Assembly: GCA_029876055.1 (NCBI GenBank)
Contig: CM056879.1
Coordinates: 2,170,001-2,234,000, forward strand
Source: Madurella fahalii
Lineage: Eukaryota; Ascomycota; Sordariomycetes; Sordariales
DNA length: 64,000 nucleotides
Reading direction: 5' to 3'
In this document: in pieces, positions 20,119 to 30,088 of the stretch
Layout of the letters: the number at the start of each line of letters is the position of its first letter
How positions within the stretch are numbered: position 1 is the first letter of the stretch
Position numbers and translations under genes: made by a program
The notes under the pieces: generated by a model
The model's database searches: none
What the model was told of the DNA's origin: nothing
Seen by the model: only the letters and a program-made list of their open reading frames with translations

Positions 20119-21154
20119 GGTGGAGAGCGACTTTGGGATTGCCTAGGATAGTAAGATTTTAGGCCGTGAAAAAAAAAAAAACAGCAAAGCGACCCGTTGA
20201 AGTTTTGCGGCTCATGGAGACGAGAGCGTTAGTTGCTTTTTGGCGGTGGAGAGTCGCTACAAGGGGTCAGTGGCGACGCGCAAGTTGGCTCCAGTAGCAG
20301 GCCGTACTCAGTCACTTGGTCGTTTAATCTCAAGTCCGCTGCCTACACCGCACATTGACCCGCGATTGACGATGCGAAAGATCGTTCCGCCCGCCCGGAC
20401 GTCTCGTCATGGTTGGGTAGCCAAGCAGCCGTTTGGACCTGACCCAGGCAGCACTGTACTGCGCACGGTGGGACACTAAACTCAACGAGGTGCCCCGGTA
20501 TTCAGGGGAAACTAAGGATGGATATGATAGGAAAAGGATAAGATAGGATAGGATAATCAGCAGAAGAAAGATAGAGAAAAGAAAACAAAAACGACAACGA
20601 CAGCCACAGCGACAGCCACAGCAACAATAATTGCGAGGCCCACAACCTTAGCAACGCACACCATGTCAAACGCCTTGGCAAGCAAAAAGAACGTTGCACA
20701 ACCGCTAAGCTTTCGCGACATCACTGGTTGTACTGCACTTCAACCGCAACAAGTAACGTTGTCGGAACCCTTCCCCAACCAAGAAATCAATGCAGATTGA
20801 CTTCAGATTGGCGCGGATAACCAAGGAGTTGGCCCCGAATGAAGCAGATCATCAAACCCAATCGCGCGTCAATCCAAACCCCCATACGTCATCACGAATG
20901 ACCCAGCCGGCGGCGCAGCAAACCCGACACTCTGGATCTCACATTAAAACATTGATCAAACTTGAGCATGCCGAGGCAAGCCGCATCGGGCAAAACACAA
21001 CGCCTCGCAGTCCTGCGCCGACAGCTACCTGAGCCAGCCGTATAATTCCCGCTCAACACCAACTGCCGCAACATCCAGCACCCATCCCAAGCCAACCCGT
21101 CCCCAGATAACCAACCCCAAACCTACCTCTGGACCCTCGTAAAAAGTAAAGACC
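20119..21154. promoter_or_regulatory. divergent promoter region
   Basis: Lies between the start codons of the minus-strand coiled-coil gene and the plus-strand hydrolase. A run of tandem GGATA/AGATA units occurs at about 20516-20566, an array of GATA cores on the + strand. An A run lies at about 20168-20180. No coding sequence is supported. Confidence 0.45.
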
Positions 21155-22900
21155 ATGATAACGCACACCCGCACCAACCTCGCACTGATCCGCCTCTGCA
21201 TCGTGCTCCTCACTTACGGCCCGCTGATCGAAGCGGCCCTGCTCCTCATCCTCTGCACCCTCCCCTCCGTCCCCTCGCGCACCCTCCCCTGGCTCGCCCT
21301 CCCGCCCTCGCTGCGCCCCGCCCTCCCCTTCTTCCGACGCGCCCTCGCCGCGCTGCTCGCCCTCGAGGCGGCCTTCTACCTGGCCGTCTACCGCCGCCAC
21401 GCCGCGCGGCTGCGCGCCACCGCCGCGCGCCACCCCAACCCCCCCGCGCGCGCCGAGCGCGAGGCCCTCTTCGAGCGCTGCGTCCGCAACGTGCCCGACT
21501 GGGACAGGTTCCTCCGCCTGTGGTTCCAGGGCGCCGAGCGCGCCGAGGTGAGGAGGGAGAACGTGCGCGAGTGGCTGGGCTGGGCTTTCTGGGGGCGGGA
21601 CGTCGCTGGTGCTGGTGCTGGTGCTGGCGGGTTTAGGGATGATGTGAGAGTCGGCGAGGGCGAGGGCGAGGGCGAGGGCGAGGGTGGTGATGGTGATGGT
21701 GATGGTGGTGGTGGTGAAGTCCAAGTGGAGGAGGAGATGGAGGAGGAGATGGAGTCGTACCTGCGCCGGATCGAGGCGCGTCTGGGCCGCGCTCTGCCTC
21801 CCGGTAGGGGAAACGCCACGGCGCTGCGGTTGACGCTGGATCCCGTCGAGGTGCGGTACCGGAGCGTCGTCTGGTATGGCGTGGTGGCGGCGGTTGATCT
21901 GGTGACGCATTTCGTGCTCTGCTGCAGGAAGGGGTTCACGCACTACGCGCCCCATCCCCGGGTCAAGTCGTTCCCGCCGAGGGTCGCAATTCCCTTAGTG
22001 CAGCCGGGAAGGCACCGGTCGTCGTCGCAGGAAATAGGGTATTACTTCCGGGAACATCGGTCCGGCAGGCATCTGCCGGTGGTGTTCATCCATGGGATCG
22101 GCATTGGGATGTGGCCGTACCGGGAGTTTCTGGGCGAGCTCGCCACTCGTAACGAGGATGTGGGCATCCTCGCCCTTGAACTCCTGCCGTTCTCGGCCCG
22201 TTTAACGTCGCCGCCGCACTCCCCTCAGTCGTTGCTCAAGCACATAGCTGCCATACTGGCGCATCATGGGGAGCAATGGGAACGCTTCGTGCTAGTCGCG
22301 CACAGCTACGGCTCGGTGGTGGCGACACACATGCTGCGCTCGCAAGAGCTCGGGCACCGCGTGCGCGGGTTGGTGCTGATCGATCCCGTCAGCTTGCTGT
22401 TGCACTTGCCAGATGTGGCCTACAATTTCACGAGGCGGGAGCCGGCGACGGCGAATGAGTGGCAGCTGTGGTATTTTGCCAGTATGGAGCTGGGTGTGGC
22501 GGAGGGGTTGGGAAGGCACTTTTTCTGGAGCGAGAATATCATCTGGCGTGAGGAGCTGTTGCACTTTGGGAGGAGAAGCGGGGAGGCAGGACAGGCACTG
22601 GAAGATGGGAGCGGAAGCGGGGCCGAGAAGAGAAAGGTAGCGGTGTGCCTCTGTGAGAGAGACATCATTGTTGACACGCGTACTGTTGCGCGGTACTTGG
22701 TGTGTGACGGGGACAAGATCTGGCTCGAGCTGGAGGAGGCGTTCAAGAGCGTGCCAGGTGCGCTCACAGACCGCTCTACTCCCTCAGGACTCGAGGTACT
22801 GTGGTTTCCCCACTTGGATCACGCGCAGGTGTTTGAGGACAAGAACGACCGAAAGCGTGTTATAAACGTTATCTCGAGGTTCTGCAGGAAGCAGACGTGA
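21155..22900 (+). CDS. membrane-anchored alpha/beta hydrolase
   Basis: An intronless 581-aa frame from ATG at 21155. Two hydrophobic segments at about residues 10-37 and 59-80 predict N-terminal membrane anchoring, perhaps in the ER. The hydrolase fold occupies about 305-580: oxyanion-hole motif FIHGIGIG (311-318), nucleophile elbow VAHSYGS with Ser384 (first Gly of the usual GxSxG is Ala), and a likely catalytic His556 in HLDHAQVF. The acid is probably the Asp in the CERDIIVD block. Between anchor and catalytic domain lies an expandable low-complexity linker from hexanucleotide repeats (21655-21714) encoding Gly-Glu then Gly-Asp. The substrate is unknown; lipase or esterase chemistry is an inference from the fold. 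It converges on the cupin gene with only 36 bases between stops. Confidence 0.85.
   Translation: MITHTRTNLALIRLCIVLLTYGPLIEAALLLILCTLPSVPSRTLPWLALPPSLRPALPFFRRALAALLALEAAFYLAVYRRHAARLRATAARHPNPPARAEREALFERCVRNVPDWDRFLRLWFQGAERAEVRRENVREWLGWAFWGRDVAGAGAGAGGFRDDVRVGEGEGEGEGEGGDGDGDGGGGEVQVEEEMEEEMESYLRRIEARLGRALPPGRGNATALRLTLDPVEVRYRSVVWYGVVAAVDLVTHFVLCCRKGFTHYAPHPRVKSFPPRVAIPLVQPGRHRSSSQEIGYYFREHRSGRHLPVVFIHGIGIGMWPYREFLGELATRNEDVGILALELLPFSARLTSPPHSPQSLLKHIAAILAHHGEQWERFVLVAHSYGSVVATHMLRSQELGHRVRGLVLIDPVSLLLHLPDVAYNFTRREPATANEWQLWYFASMELGVAEGLGRHFFWSENIIWREELLHFGRRSGEAGQALEDGSGSGAEKRKVAVCLCERDIIVDTRTVARYLVCDGDKIWLELEEAFKSVPGALTDRSTPSGLEVLWFPHLDHAQVFEDKNDRKRVINVISRFCRKQT
21655..21714 (+). repeat. 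in-frame hexanucleotide repeats
   Basis: Five CGAGGG units (21655-21684) are followed by TGGTGA/TGGTGG units (21685-21714), encoding a Gly-Glu then Gly-Asp/Gly stretch in the hydrolase linker. Length change in six-base steps keeps the frame. Confidence 0.9.
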
Positions 22901-22936
22901 TAGGCTGCCCAGGAGCATCCCGGACGGTCAGATCCT

Positions 22937-23529
22937 TCACGGGCTTCGGGTGCCCTTGGCCTCGGAGCCGCCCCAGTCTGTTAAGTTGACCTCAACAGGT
23001 TGACCTCCGCTGCGGATCACTACCAAGTGAAAGTCGTCTTCGGATTCGTTCACGGCTTGGTGCTCGGTCCATGCAGGGATGAAGGCGAAATCTCCCGGGG
23101 CAAGCTCATATCGCTCCGGCACATCTCCCTCGTCTCTTGGATGCGAAAGCAACACACCCTTGCCCGAAACTGCGTAGATTATGGTGTCTTGAACGTCACT
23201 TAGGCCCTGGATCAAAACTTGGCTGCATTCACCCGGATCACAGGAGATGGGTTCCGGCGGGAAACGTACCTTGCTCGCCGTGGTGATGCACTGGCGACGA
23301 GGACTTGGGCTTGACAATAAGGACTATGACAACTATATGAGGAACCTGTCGGTGGCCAAAGACAACGGGCTTGCGAATGCTCACCAGATGCGCACATCTT
23401 GTCCGTCTTGTCGACGATGGCATTCCGGCTGATGACCTGCACCCGAGGCCTCCCGCCGTCTTGTTCGCCGGGCTCGGTTGGAGGAGGTAATATGTCGGCG
23501 GCCTTAGTGACGGCAATGGATGCTGGCAT
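22937..23529 (-). CDS. single-domain cupin protein
   Basis: A small cupin of about 149 aa, reconstructed from three exons: 23385-23529, 23270-23323 and 22937-23187. The splices give MCASV-LIVKPKSSSPVHHHGEQ-DTIIYAVSGKG, which restores cupin motif 1 (three His, then Glu, then a Gly turn). Motif 2 is PAWTEHQAVN. The His/Glu set should bind one divalent metal. Introns are 61 and 82 nt; the second has an alternative acceptor 30 bases upstream that stays in frame but would insert ten residues inside motif 1. The start is placed at the ATG giving MPASIAVTKAADI; the same frame also has ATGs at 23535, 23574 and 23610. Enzyme activity cannot be told from the sequence. Its 3' end meets the hydrolase gene tail to tail. 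Confidence 0.8.
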
Positions 23530-24329
23530 GATCATGGGCAGGATGTCGTGGATTAATGGTAATAACGAGGCCATTCCGTCCAAATATTCTTGGACACTTG
23601 AGAGACGCATTCGGAAGGGTGAGGAGCTTGTCAGAGAAGGGAGTTACTTTTTGGACGGACCTTGCTGCTTTCGGTATTGCGTTTGTTTTCCAATGCCCAA
23701 GTTTGTCTTCGGCGTGGGTCCTCGAGGCCGCGTTTTAAATATGCCGCATCATGGCTGGACAACCAAAGAGGGCTTTGCGGACAGCTCTGAAATACCACGA
23801 TCGTGGCCCGAATGAGGGCCTGCAAGTCGAAGCCCAATTGCCCGACACGGTTAGGCTGTTGGTAAGACCGGGCCCGAGCCCTAGAGCCTGTCTCGAATTA
23901 GGCCGGGGCTATAGTAAAAGAAGAAGTTAGGCGTAATTTTCTTGAGGCCAACAGGTGTTCAAACATGTCATCGAGAGGCCTTCCAAGTCGTCGATGACAT
24001 TGCAGCGGGGCGGAAGCTCTCGGTTGTGTTACGTACGGCGTTGTATGTACGTACAGTACCTGATTGTAAGTAAGCAAGCCATACTGTAGGTATGTACTGT
24101 GCTGTACCTTTCTTGATCAGGGACCCACTCAATCCCCAATCCCGGCTTGGAGCTCCCGCAGCACCTACAACTACAGGGGAACTCTGCCCCGCACTTTGCA
24201 CTGGCATCATCAAGGCTCGACTGCGGCAGTTCAACTAACGCGCCCAATGTAAAACCCTCTGCTGTGTCCTTGCACTCCGCCGTGTTTCTCGAACGCGTGC
24301 GCACATCGAAAGGCCCCATAACCACCAAT
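23530..24329. promoter_or_regulatory. divergent promoter region, cupin / F-box gene
   Basis: No gene is supported. Bases 24030-24110 are dense in GTAC and GTAGGTA-type words on both strands. The remaining sequence must hold the two promoters. Confidence 0.45.
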
Positions 24330-26373
24330 ATGGCGGTCAGCCTGGGCCCGTCAACGCCTGTCCAAGGGTCCTGCAGTCCCGCTGGTCTTCATGGTGCGAC
24401 GGAAGATGTGACCGGCCAAGCGATGATACTGGACCCTCCATCGGACGACGAGTGCTCGCATCCCTCAGGTTTTGAGAACAAGGAGAAAGGAAAAGCTATA
24501 GGTGAGCGGTAGAAAACGTGAGACGCTCCATTGCAACCACTAGCTAACTTCCTGTGCGTAGACAATGGACCCCCGGCATCCCCCGGAGAAAGTCGTCTGA
24601 CCTCGCTCCCCGCCGAGCTTATCTGCAACATTCTCTCATACCTCTCGCCTTACGACCTCGTTAAAGTTTCCGAAACTTGCCGGGATATGCGCGAGCACGC
24701 ATTGGATGATCATCTCTGGCAAGCACTCGTCCAAGACCATGTGCCGGGATTGCGGGTCACCTCCCCATACCCGTGTCGTACCTTTCACGACCTGTTTCGT
24801 GAACATGACCCCCGTTGGTTCCTTCCAAAATACAAGATCTGGTTCTCAGATACCGACCTCCCCGGCCGACTCATCATTGTCCGCTACGACCAACGCCGGG
24901 GCTGCATCGAGGGCTACCAGCTCCTTGCCAACAGAAAGAACCGGAGCTTCCACACATGGGAGGCTGACCCAACCGTCGCGATACACTCCTTCGATCCGCT
25001 GGTCAAGCTGCACCTCGACAACCCCGTGCTCAAGCTGACGCCCGGTCTCCCGAGCGAACCGTACCAGCACTGGTCTGTTGGCGACATAAGGACGATCAAG
25101 CTGCATGGGAGAAGCAGCGACTCGAGAGATCGGAACCGTTTCCAAGGCGAGATCCCCATGCAGCTAGGCTCCATCGAAAACATGCGCAACAACTTCATGT
25201 ACGCCCGGGCTCTGGACCCTGCGGATGTCGAGCGAAGGTTATCCTCCGAGTTCCCCTACGGCCGCGTCTGGCCGCCGCCCGCAGTACCAGCCCAGCACCG
25301 TGTGATCGGCAACGGCCCTGCCGAGGCCTACCTTGCACCGCTCGGTTTGGAGAGCCGGCCCAGCTGCCGCGCCGAGCTCTGCGACCGCGCGTTCCGCATC
25401 CGGAAGTGGATCGAACTGCGCATATACCACCACGCCGCCGGCAGCCGGTTCACGCAGCACGACCCCACAGCAAGGACGATAGTCGATGACGCAGGGCGAG
25501 GGATCATCCTATCTCTCAACCAAGCCTTCTCTCTCGACGAAGCCGCCGGGGTTCCCGCCGCACAAGACAACAGCAGCAGCAGCAACAACGACAACAACAA
25601 TAATAATATCAACGACCCAGGCCCGGCTCCCGACGCGGACGATCCCTACTCCCACCCCAACCACCCCGGCTTCGACCCGGACATGCCCTTCCTCCCGCTG
25701 GGCATCCACGGCGGCAACGTCATCTCCACCTACGCGACGCTCGACCCGGCGCTGTACACGCCGACGCCGGAGAAGCCGTACCAGGGCATCTGGGTGGGCG
25801 ACTACAGCGGGCACGGCTGCGAGTTCCTGTGGATCCACCACCCGGACGACGAGCCGCGGCGCCCGGCCGGGGACGGGTTCCTCCCGCCCGACACGCCGCC
25901 GGACAGCCCGCGGGAGCGCGGGGCGCGCGAGGGGGGCGGGTCGGACGGGGCGTCGGCCAAGCGCCGGCGGGACGAGGCGGCGCACCGCGGCCGGCTGGTG
26001 GCGGTCAAGCTCACGGGCGACGCCAACATCCCCCGGGGCGAGTACACGTGGGTGGTGGACGACCTGGGCGAGGGCGGGTTCGTCAGGGTGGAGGAGGAGC
26101 CGCCTTTTGAGGGGGCCAGGGTGGTCAGGAGCAGGGGCCACGTGGCGAATACCGGGTTCTTGAACGGTGAGTTTCTTGGACGACCTTGTGATGGGTTGAT
26201 TTTTTTTTTTTTTTGGCGGGCTGCCCTTTGCTGACTCTCGCCGGGTAGACACGTACATTGACGCGCGGCTGTTCCTGATATCGCCGGACAGGCTGGCGCA
26301 GCACTGGGTCGATTTTGGCCATATCAGTTACTACCAGCGGGTGGATATTGATCAGTTCTTGGTTCCCGAGTAG
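24330..26373 (+). CDS. F-box protein with FBXO31-like C-terminal domain
   Basis: Exons 24330-24501, 24562-26166 and 26249-26373 give 633 aa. Introns are 60 and 82 nt, with GCTAAC and CTGAC branch sites; the second contains a run of 15 T. The F-box is at about residues 70-115 (LTSLPAELICNILSYL, then VSETCRDM), so the protein should be a substrate receptor of an SCF ubiquitin ligase through Skp1. C-terminal blocks GIWVGDYSGHGCEFLWI, VAVKLTGDANIPRGEYTW and RGHVANTGF resemble the substrate-side region of FBXO31-like proteins (DUF3506-type). A Ser/Asn-rich linker near residue 400 comes from AGC/AAC repeats. The last exon ends in a conserved-looking SYYQRVDIDQFLVPE. The substrate is unknown. Confidence 0.85.
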
Positions 26374-26910
26374 GCTGGGACCGGGGGAAACGCTGGACGC
26401 ATATGGATTCACTATAGGGATTGACGGGAGCGCTTTGGGATTGCATGGTGCAAAGGTGCTAGAGCTGGTTCATGGATCATGGGTCATGAGACGGAAAAAT
26501 GGTATTGGCGTTTTAAAATGATGGTACACTGCAAGCATCCACCGACCAGCCTCTAAATACCGTATATTATCATTCTGTGAGCACTACTTAACTAGATAGT
26601 CATGCCGACAAGGTGCTATTTCCCTCTTCTATCCCTAAATGACTGCGTTCCTGACCGCAACGAATACCGAACACAGGGAACGGGATATCCCGCTACATCT
26701 ACACGATAGCTCTATGCACCTACCGCTTTTCTGTACTCCAATGGCTATCCAAAACTGCCAGGTAAGAAGAATAAAAAGTATGGTAGTTACTGACACAACG
26801 CTCAACACCACGGAATGCCCCCATTAATAACCCTCCCTATTCCAACAGCCGCCCCAAAACTCCTCACAACATCCCCACCCCCCCCCCCCCCCCCAAGACC
26901 AGCAAATAAT
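26374..26910. other. convergent intergenic region
   Basis: 3' flanks of the F-box gene and of sulfite oxidase. A 17-base C run (26878-26894) lies 16 bases beyond the sulfite oxidase stop, so that transcript would carry a G run right after the stop. No gene is seen. Confidence 0.6.
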
Positions 26911-29133
26911 TCATTTCCCGGCACCATCCCCATCAGCAGCCTGCCTCAACATCCCCTCCCTCACCTCGTCCGCCTCCTTCTTAAAGCCACACCCGTACGT
27001 CTCCCCCGTCGACCAGACCACCCCCTTCCCGTCCCCATTGTCGGTGCACCGGGGACAGATGCGCACGCGGTGCCACGCCGTCGCGAGGTTGCCCCGCACG
27101 TTGTAGATGCCCCTGTGGCTCTCGGGCTGCGTGTTGTACGCGTCGTCGGTGGCCTTGACGACCAGCGTGGTGCAGTGCTTCTGGGTCCGTCTCGGGTTCC
27201 CGTCCTCGCAGTCGCCGCCGTCGCCGCGGGCAGTGACGGTAGGAGGGAGAGGGGACAGGGCGGGCAGCTTGCCGAGGTAGCGCCAGCGCTTCCAGGCCCA
27301 CGACTTGTTCCCGAAGCAGGGGGGCGATCCGGGCCCGCCGCCGCAGTCGTCGACGAGCTCGGCTTGGTCCCATGTCTTGCCGCCGTCGAGGGACACGTCG
27401 ACGCGGGCGATGGCCCGGCCGCCACCCGAGTAAGCGTATCCTTGTACGGCAATGGGCTCGGCGGGAGTTTGCTCTGGGCAAGGGGATTGCTGAGCGCCGT
27501 CGGGGGAGGTGTTGGTGAGAGGCTTGGGGGTGAAGCCGACTTTTTTCTCGACTGCAGCGATGTCTAGGATTCTGCTGGCAGCTGTGGTATTCTGCGGTGG
27601 GGAGGGTCCGCCGGTATTGTCCTTCGTTCCCATCCAGGGAACGCGCCCCCTCCGCACGCAGTCGCCTACCCATACTCCCGTGATGGCGCTCGTGACGGGC
27701 ATTTCCTGAATCGAGACGGCGCGGTCCCAATCGGGGTTGGCGCCCTCGTTAGGGCCAAAGGCTTTGTAATCGCGTCGTTGCCACTGGCTGGTGCTTTCCT
27801 CGTCGGAGACAACAATCTTGCTGAGCCACTTGACCGAGCGGGCAGCGACGTGTCCGGGGACGACAGCCCGCAGAGGGAATCCGTGGTCCCGCGGCAACGG
27901 CTCGCCGTTCATACCAAAGGCTAAGAGAACGTCGCCGCGCGGATCGAGGGCCTTGGCGAGCGGGATGGAGGCGCCGTAGGCTTCGAGGCCAGTGAACTGG
28001 ACGTGCAATGCGTTGGCGTCGGGCTGGTCCCGGTTAGGCTGGACAGAGGTCTCCTTTTGCGTAGGAGTCGTAGGGGCGGCCACCTTGAGCCCGGCGTCGG
28101 CAAGGATGTCAGAGAGCCGCACGCCCTCCCATTCGGCATTGCTGATTGCTCCTACACCCCATTGTAGACCATTTGTCTTGCCGGCATGTCGTGTCATATC
28201 GTTCCGCCTGTTTCCACTACATTGCAGCACGGCCGTGACCCTGTGCGTCGGGAACCGCGCCTTCAGATCCTCCAGTGTATACTGCTTCGTCTCGCCGTCC
28301 GGCAGCTCGATAGTTAACAGGTGTTCGTTGGCCTTAGCCTCGTCGACCACCGGCACCCACATGTGGTGGCGGATGTAGAATAGTTCGTTGGGCGTGCGGA
28401 ATGTGCGGTCGAGCTCCTCGTTTGGCGGCTCAGCGTTGCGCGGCTTGGCCGTGTGCGTGATCAGTCGTGTGTCACGGATCGGGTCGTTCACAAAGGGGTC
28501 CTCGACGGACTCGGCCGGCGGACGCCCATCAGGCCCCAGATCAGCGATGTCAATGTACCCAATCAGGTATTGCTGAAGGATCTCGCGCACGTGTGGCGCC
28601 TTGTGGATGGCAAAGATGTTCCAGTAGGGCTCGATACTCGCGCCAGCCGCGCGCAGGATCACGTCGCCACCGGGGTGGGCCGCGACCCAATCCGTGATGT
28701 CGTACACTTTGTCCTCGAATATAACCCATGGCTCGGACGAAGAGGCATCATGCTTCCGGATATCGGCAAGGCGGAAACGGGGGAGGGAGGGATCTCGGCC
28801 GTCGGTTGAGGGCGCTGAAAGTGCGCTCTCCAGCTGTCCCTTGTCGTCGCCAGCAAGCTGTAAGGCGGCCAGGAGCGAGGCGAGAAGGCCGCCGCCAACC
28901 AACAAGCTCAATGGCGCTGCTCGCGCTGTATGAAGCTGACGGCTGCGACCCGACGGCAGTTTGGGGCCTGGTAACCGCGGTCTGGAGCCGGTTGAGGATG
29001 GACGAAGAGCGGTCGTGGGCGGGTAGCGCGGCCGGAGCCTGCAAGATCGGCACACTGTCAATCCGGCTGCATCGAATCGGGCTAATTGGCGGAGGGTGCT
29101 GGCGGCAAGATGCTTCGGAGCTCGTGTAGCCAT
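26911..29133 (-). CDS. mitochondrial sulfite oxidase (cytochrome b5-Mo cofactor)
   Basis: Sulfite:cytochrome c oxidoreductase, oxidising sulfite to sulfate in the mitochondrial intermembrane space. 740 aa from ATG at 29133; the frame extends upstream only via GTG. Residues 1-75 are Arg/Ala/Ser-rich (presequence) followed by a hydrophobic stretch 72-93, as in bipartite sorting signals. The cytochrome b5 domain (about 118-195) has heme ligands His153 in HPGG and His177 in FAIHKAP. The molybdopterin domain carries the Mo-ligand Cys305 in AVLQCSGNRRNDM, then GAISNAEWEGVRL. The C-terminal dimerisation domain includes a conserved GYAYSGGGRAIARVDVS and a Trp-rich block (KSWAWKRWRYLGKLP), interrupted by a Gly/Asp/Arg insert. 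It is not nitrate reductase: b5 precedes the Mo domain and there is no FAD domain. Single exon. Confidence 0.93.
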   Translation of the reverse strand: MATRAPKHLAASTLRQLARFDAAGLTVCRSCRLRPRYPPTTALRPSSTGSRPRLPGPKLPSGRSRQLHTARAAPLSLLVGGGLLASLLAALQLAGDDKGQLESALSAPSTDGRDPSLPRFRLADIRKHDASSSEPWVIFEDKVYDITDWVAAHPGGDVILRAAGASIEPYWNIFAIHKAPHVREILQQYLIGYIDIADLGPDGRPPAESVEDPFVNDPIRDTRLITHTAKPRNAEPPNEELDRTFRTPNELFYIRHHMWVPVVDEAKANEHLLTIELPDGETKQYTLEDLKARFPTHRVTAVLQCSGNRRNDMTRHAGKTNGLQWGVGAISNAEWEGVRLSDILADAGLKVAAPTTPTQKETSVQPNRDQPDANALHVQFTGLEAYGASIPLAKALDPRGDVLLAFGMNGEPLPRDHGFPLRAVVPGHVAARSVKWLSKIVVSDEESTSQWQRRDYKAFGPNEGANPDWDRAVSIQEMPVTSAITGVWVGDCVRRGRVPWMGTKDNTGGPSPPQNTTAASRILDIAAVEKKVGFTPKPLTNTSPDGAQQSPCPEQTPAEPIAVQGYAYSGGGRAIARVDVSLDGGKTWDQAELVDDCGGGPGSPPCFGNKSWAWKRWRYLGKLPALSPLPPTVTARGDGGDCEDGNPRRTQKHCTTLVVKATDDAYNTQPESHRGIYNVRGNLATAWHRVRICPRCTDNGDGKGVVWSTGETYGCGFKKEADEVREGMLRQAADGDGAGK

Positions 29134-30088
29134 GGCTGATGCTCTGGGACAAAACTCGGTGAGCAAAGACCATTGGGCGGACTGGCTCGCAAGCGGACAG
29201 AGGCGACGCACCGTGTTGGCTAACTACTCTCCCACTCCCATGCACGATACGGAGGGGATGAGGACGTTCGTTCAGACCTCCGCAAGCACTTGGCAAGACG
29301 AGAATGCCGTCGGATGGCGCTCAGTCACACGATTGGCGTTGCACCAATTCCACGGCGAGACAAACGGACAAAAGCGGCGTTGACGCCGTTCAAAGCGGTC
29401 GGAGATGACTTGGGCGGTATTCTTCCACTTCGCAAAGCTCCCCGACGCTGCGAAACTCTCACCGCCCGAGGGAGACGCCACGAAGAGCGAGGGAGTCATA
29501 GCTTCAAGTCAGCACCCAAGAAGGGCCGGGATACGGCTGCTGGCGAGGGAAGCACTTCGGACATGGATCTGTTTTGTTGGTGGCTGTGAGTCGACCGATG
29601 CTTGCCGCTGCGGCAATGGACGGGTCCGTTACGTCAGGGTCTGGCTCTGATGAGCGCCGGGAACGGTTCCCGTTGGCTGGGATCCCCGTAATTGGCCAGC
29701 TGACCAGGCTTTAAATTGCCCTGTGACTGAGCGCTGTGGGACCCAACGATGCCCGGTTCCTTGGCTGCTTCCGGGTACTTGGCTCCCACGCTCCAGACCG
29801 CGACAAGGTTGCATCCTTCGCGAACAGCTTCGACGTCGTCTTAACGCAGAAGCGTAGAGAGAATATTTCAACGGCGAGATGCAACTTAGTCTACCCAGAA
29901 CGCCAACCAATATTCCATACAGGACTAGAAAAATAGCCAAATACCGAAAATAGACAGGCCCACAGTCTCACTCGTCACCAGCTCACCAATTAAACCCACC
30001 AACGAACCACCCAAGAACACCCCATCCAATCAACTCCTGCATATCAAAAACATAGCTTCCCCACGGAACCTCACCAATCTCAATCCCC
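29134..30088. other. sulfite oxidase promoter and zinc-finger gene 3' flank
   Basis: No gene is supported; plus-strand frames at 29290-29650 show no coding bias. A near-perfect 15-base palindrome (CGGGAACGGTTCCCG, one central mismatch) lies near 29661-29675. Confidence 0.45.

Noticed and set aside
25509..26258. 249-codon minus-strand open frame
   Set aside because: Antisense of the F-box gene; Arg/Val-rich shadow.
26878..26894. poly-C run as a telomere or element end
   Set aside because: Simple homopolymer in a 3' flank; no telomere repeat or terminal repeats nearby.
26815..27567. 250-codon plus-strand open frame
   Set aside because: Antisense of sulfite oxidase C-terminus.
29299..29589. 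plus-strand open frame upstream of sulfite oxidase
   Set aside because: No coding bias or motif; lies in the promoter region.
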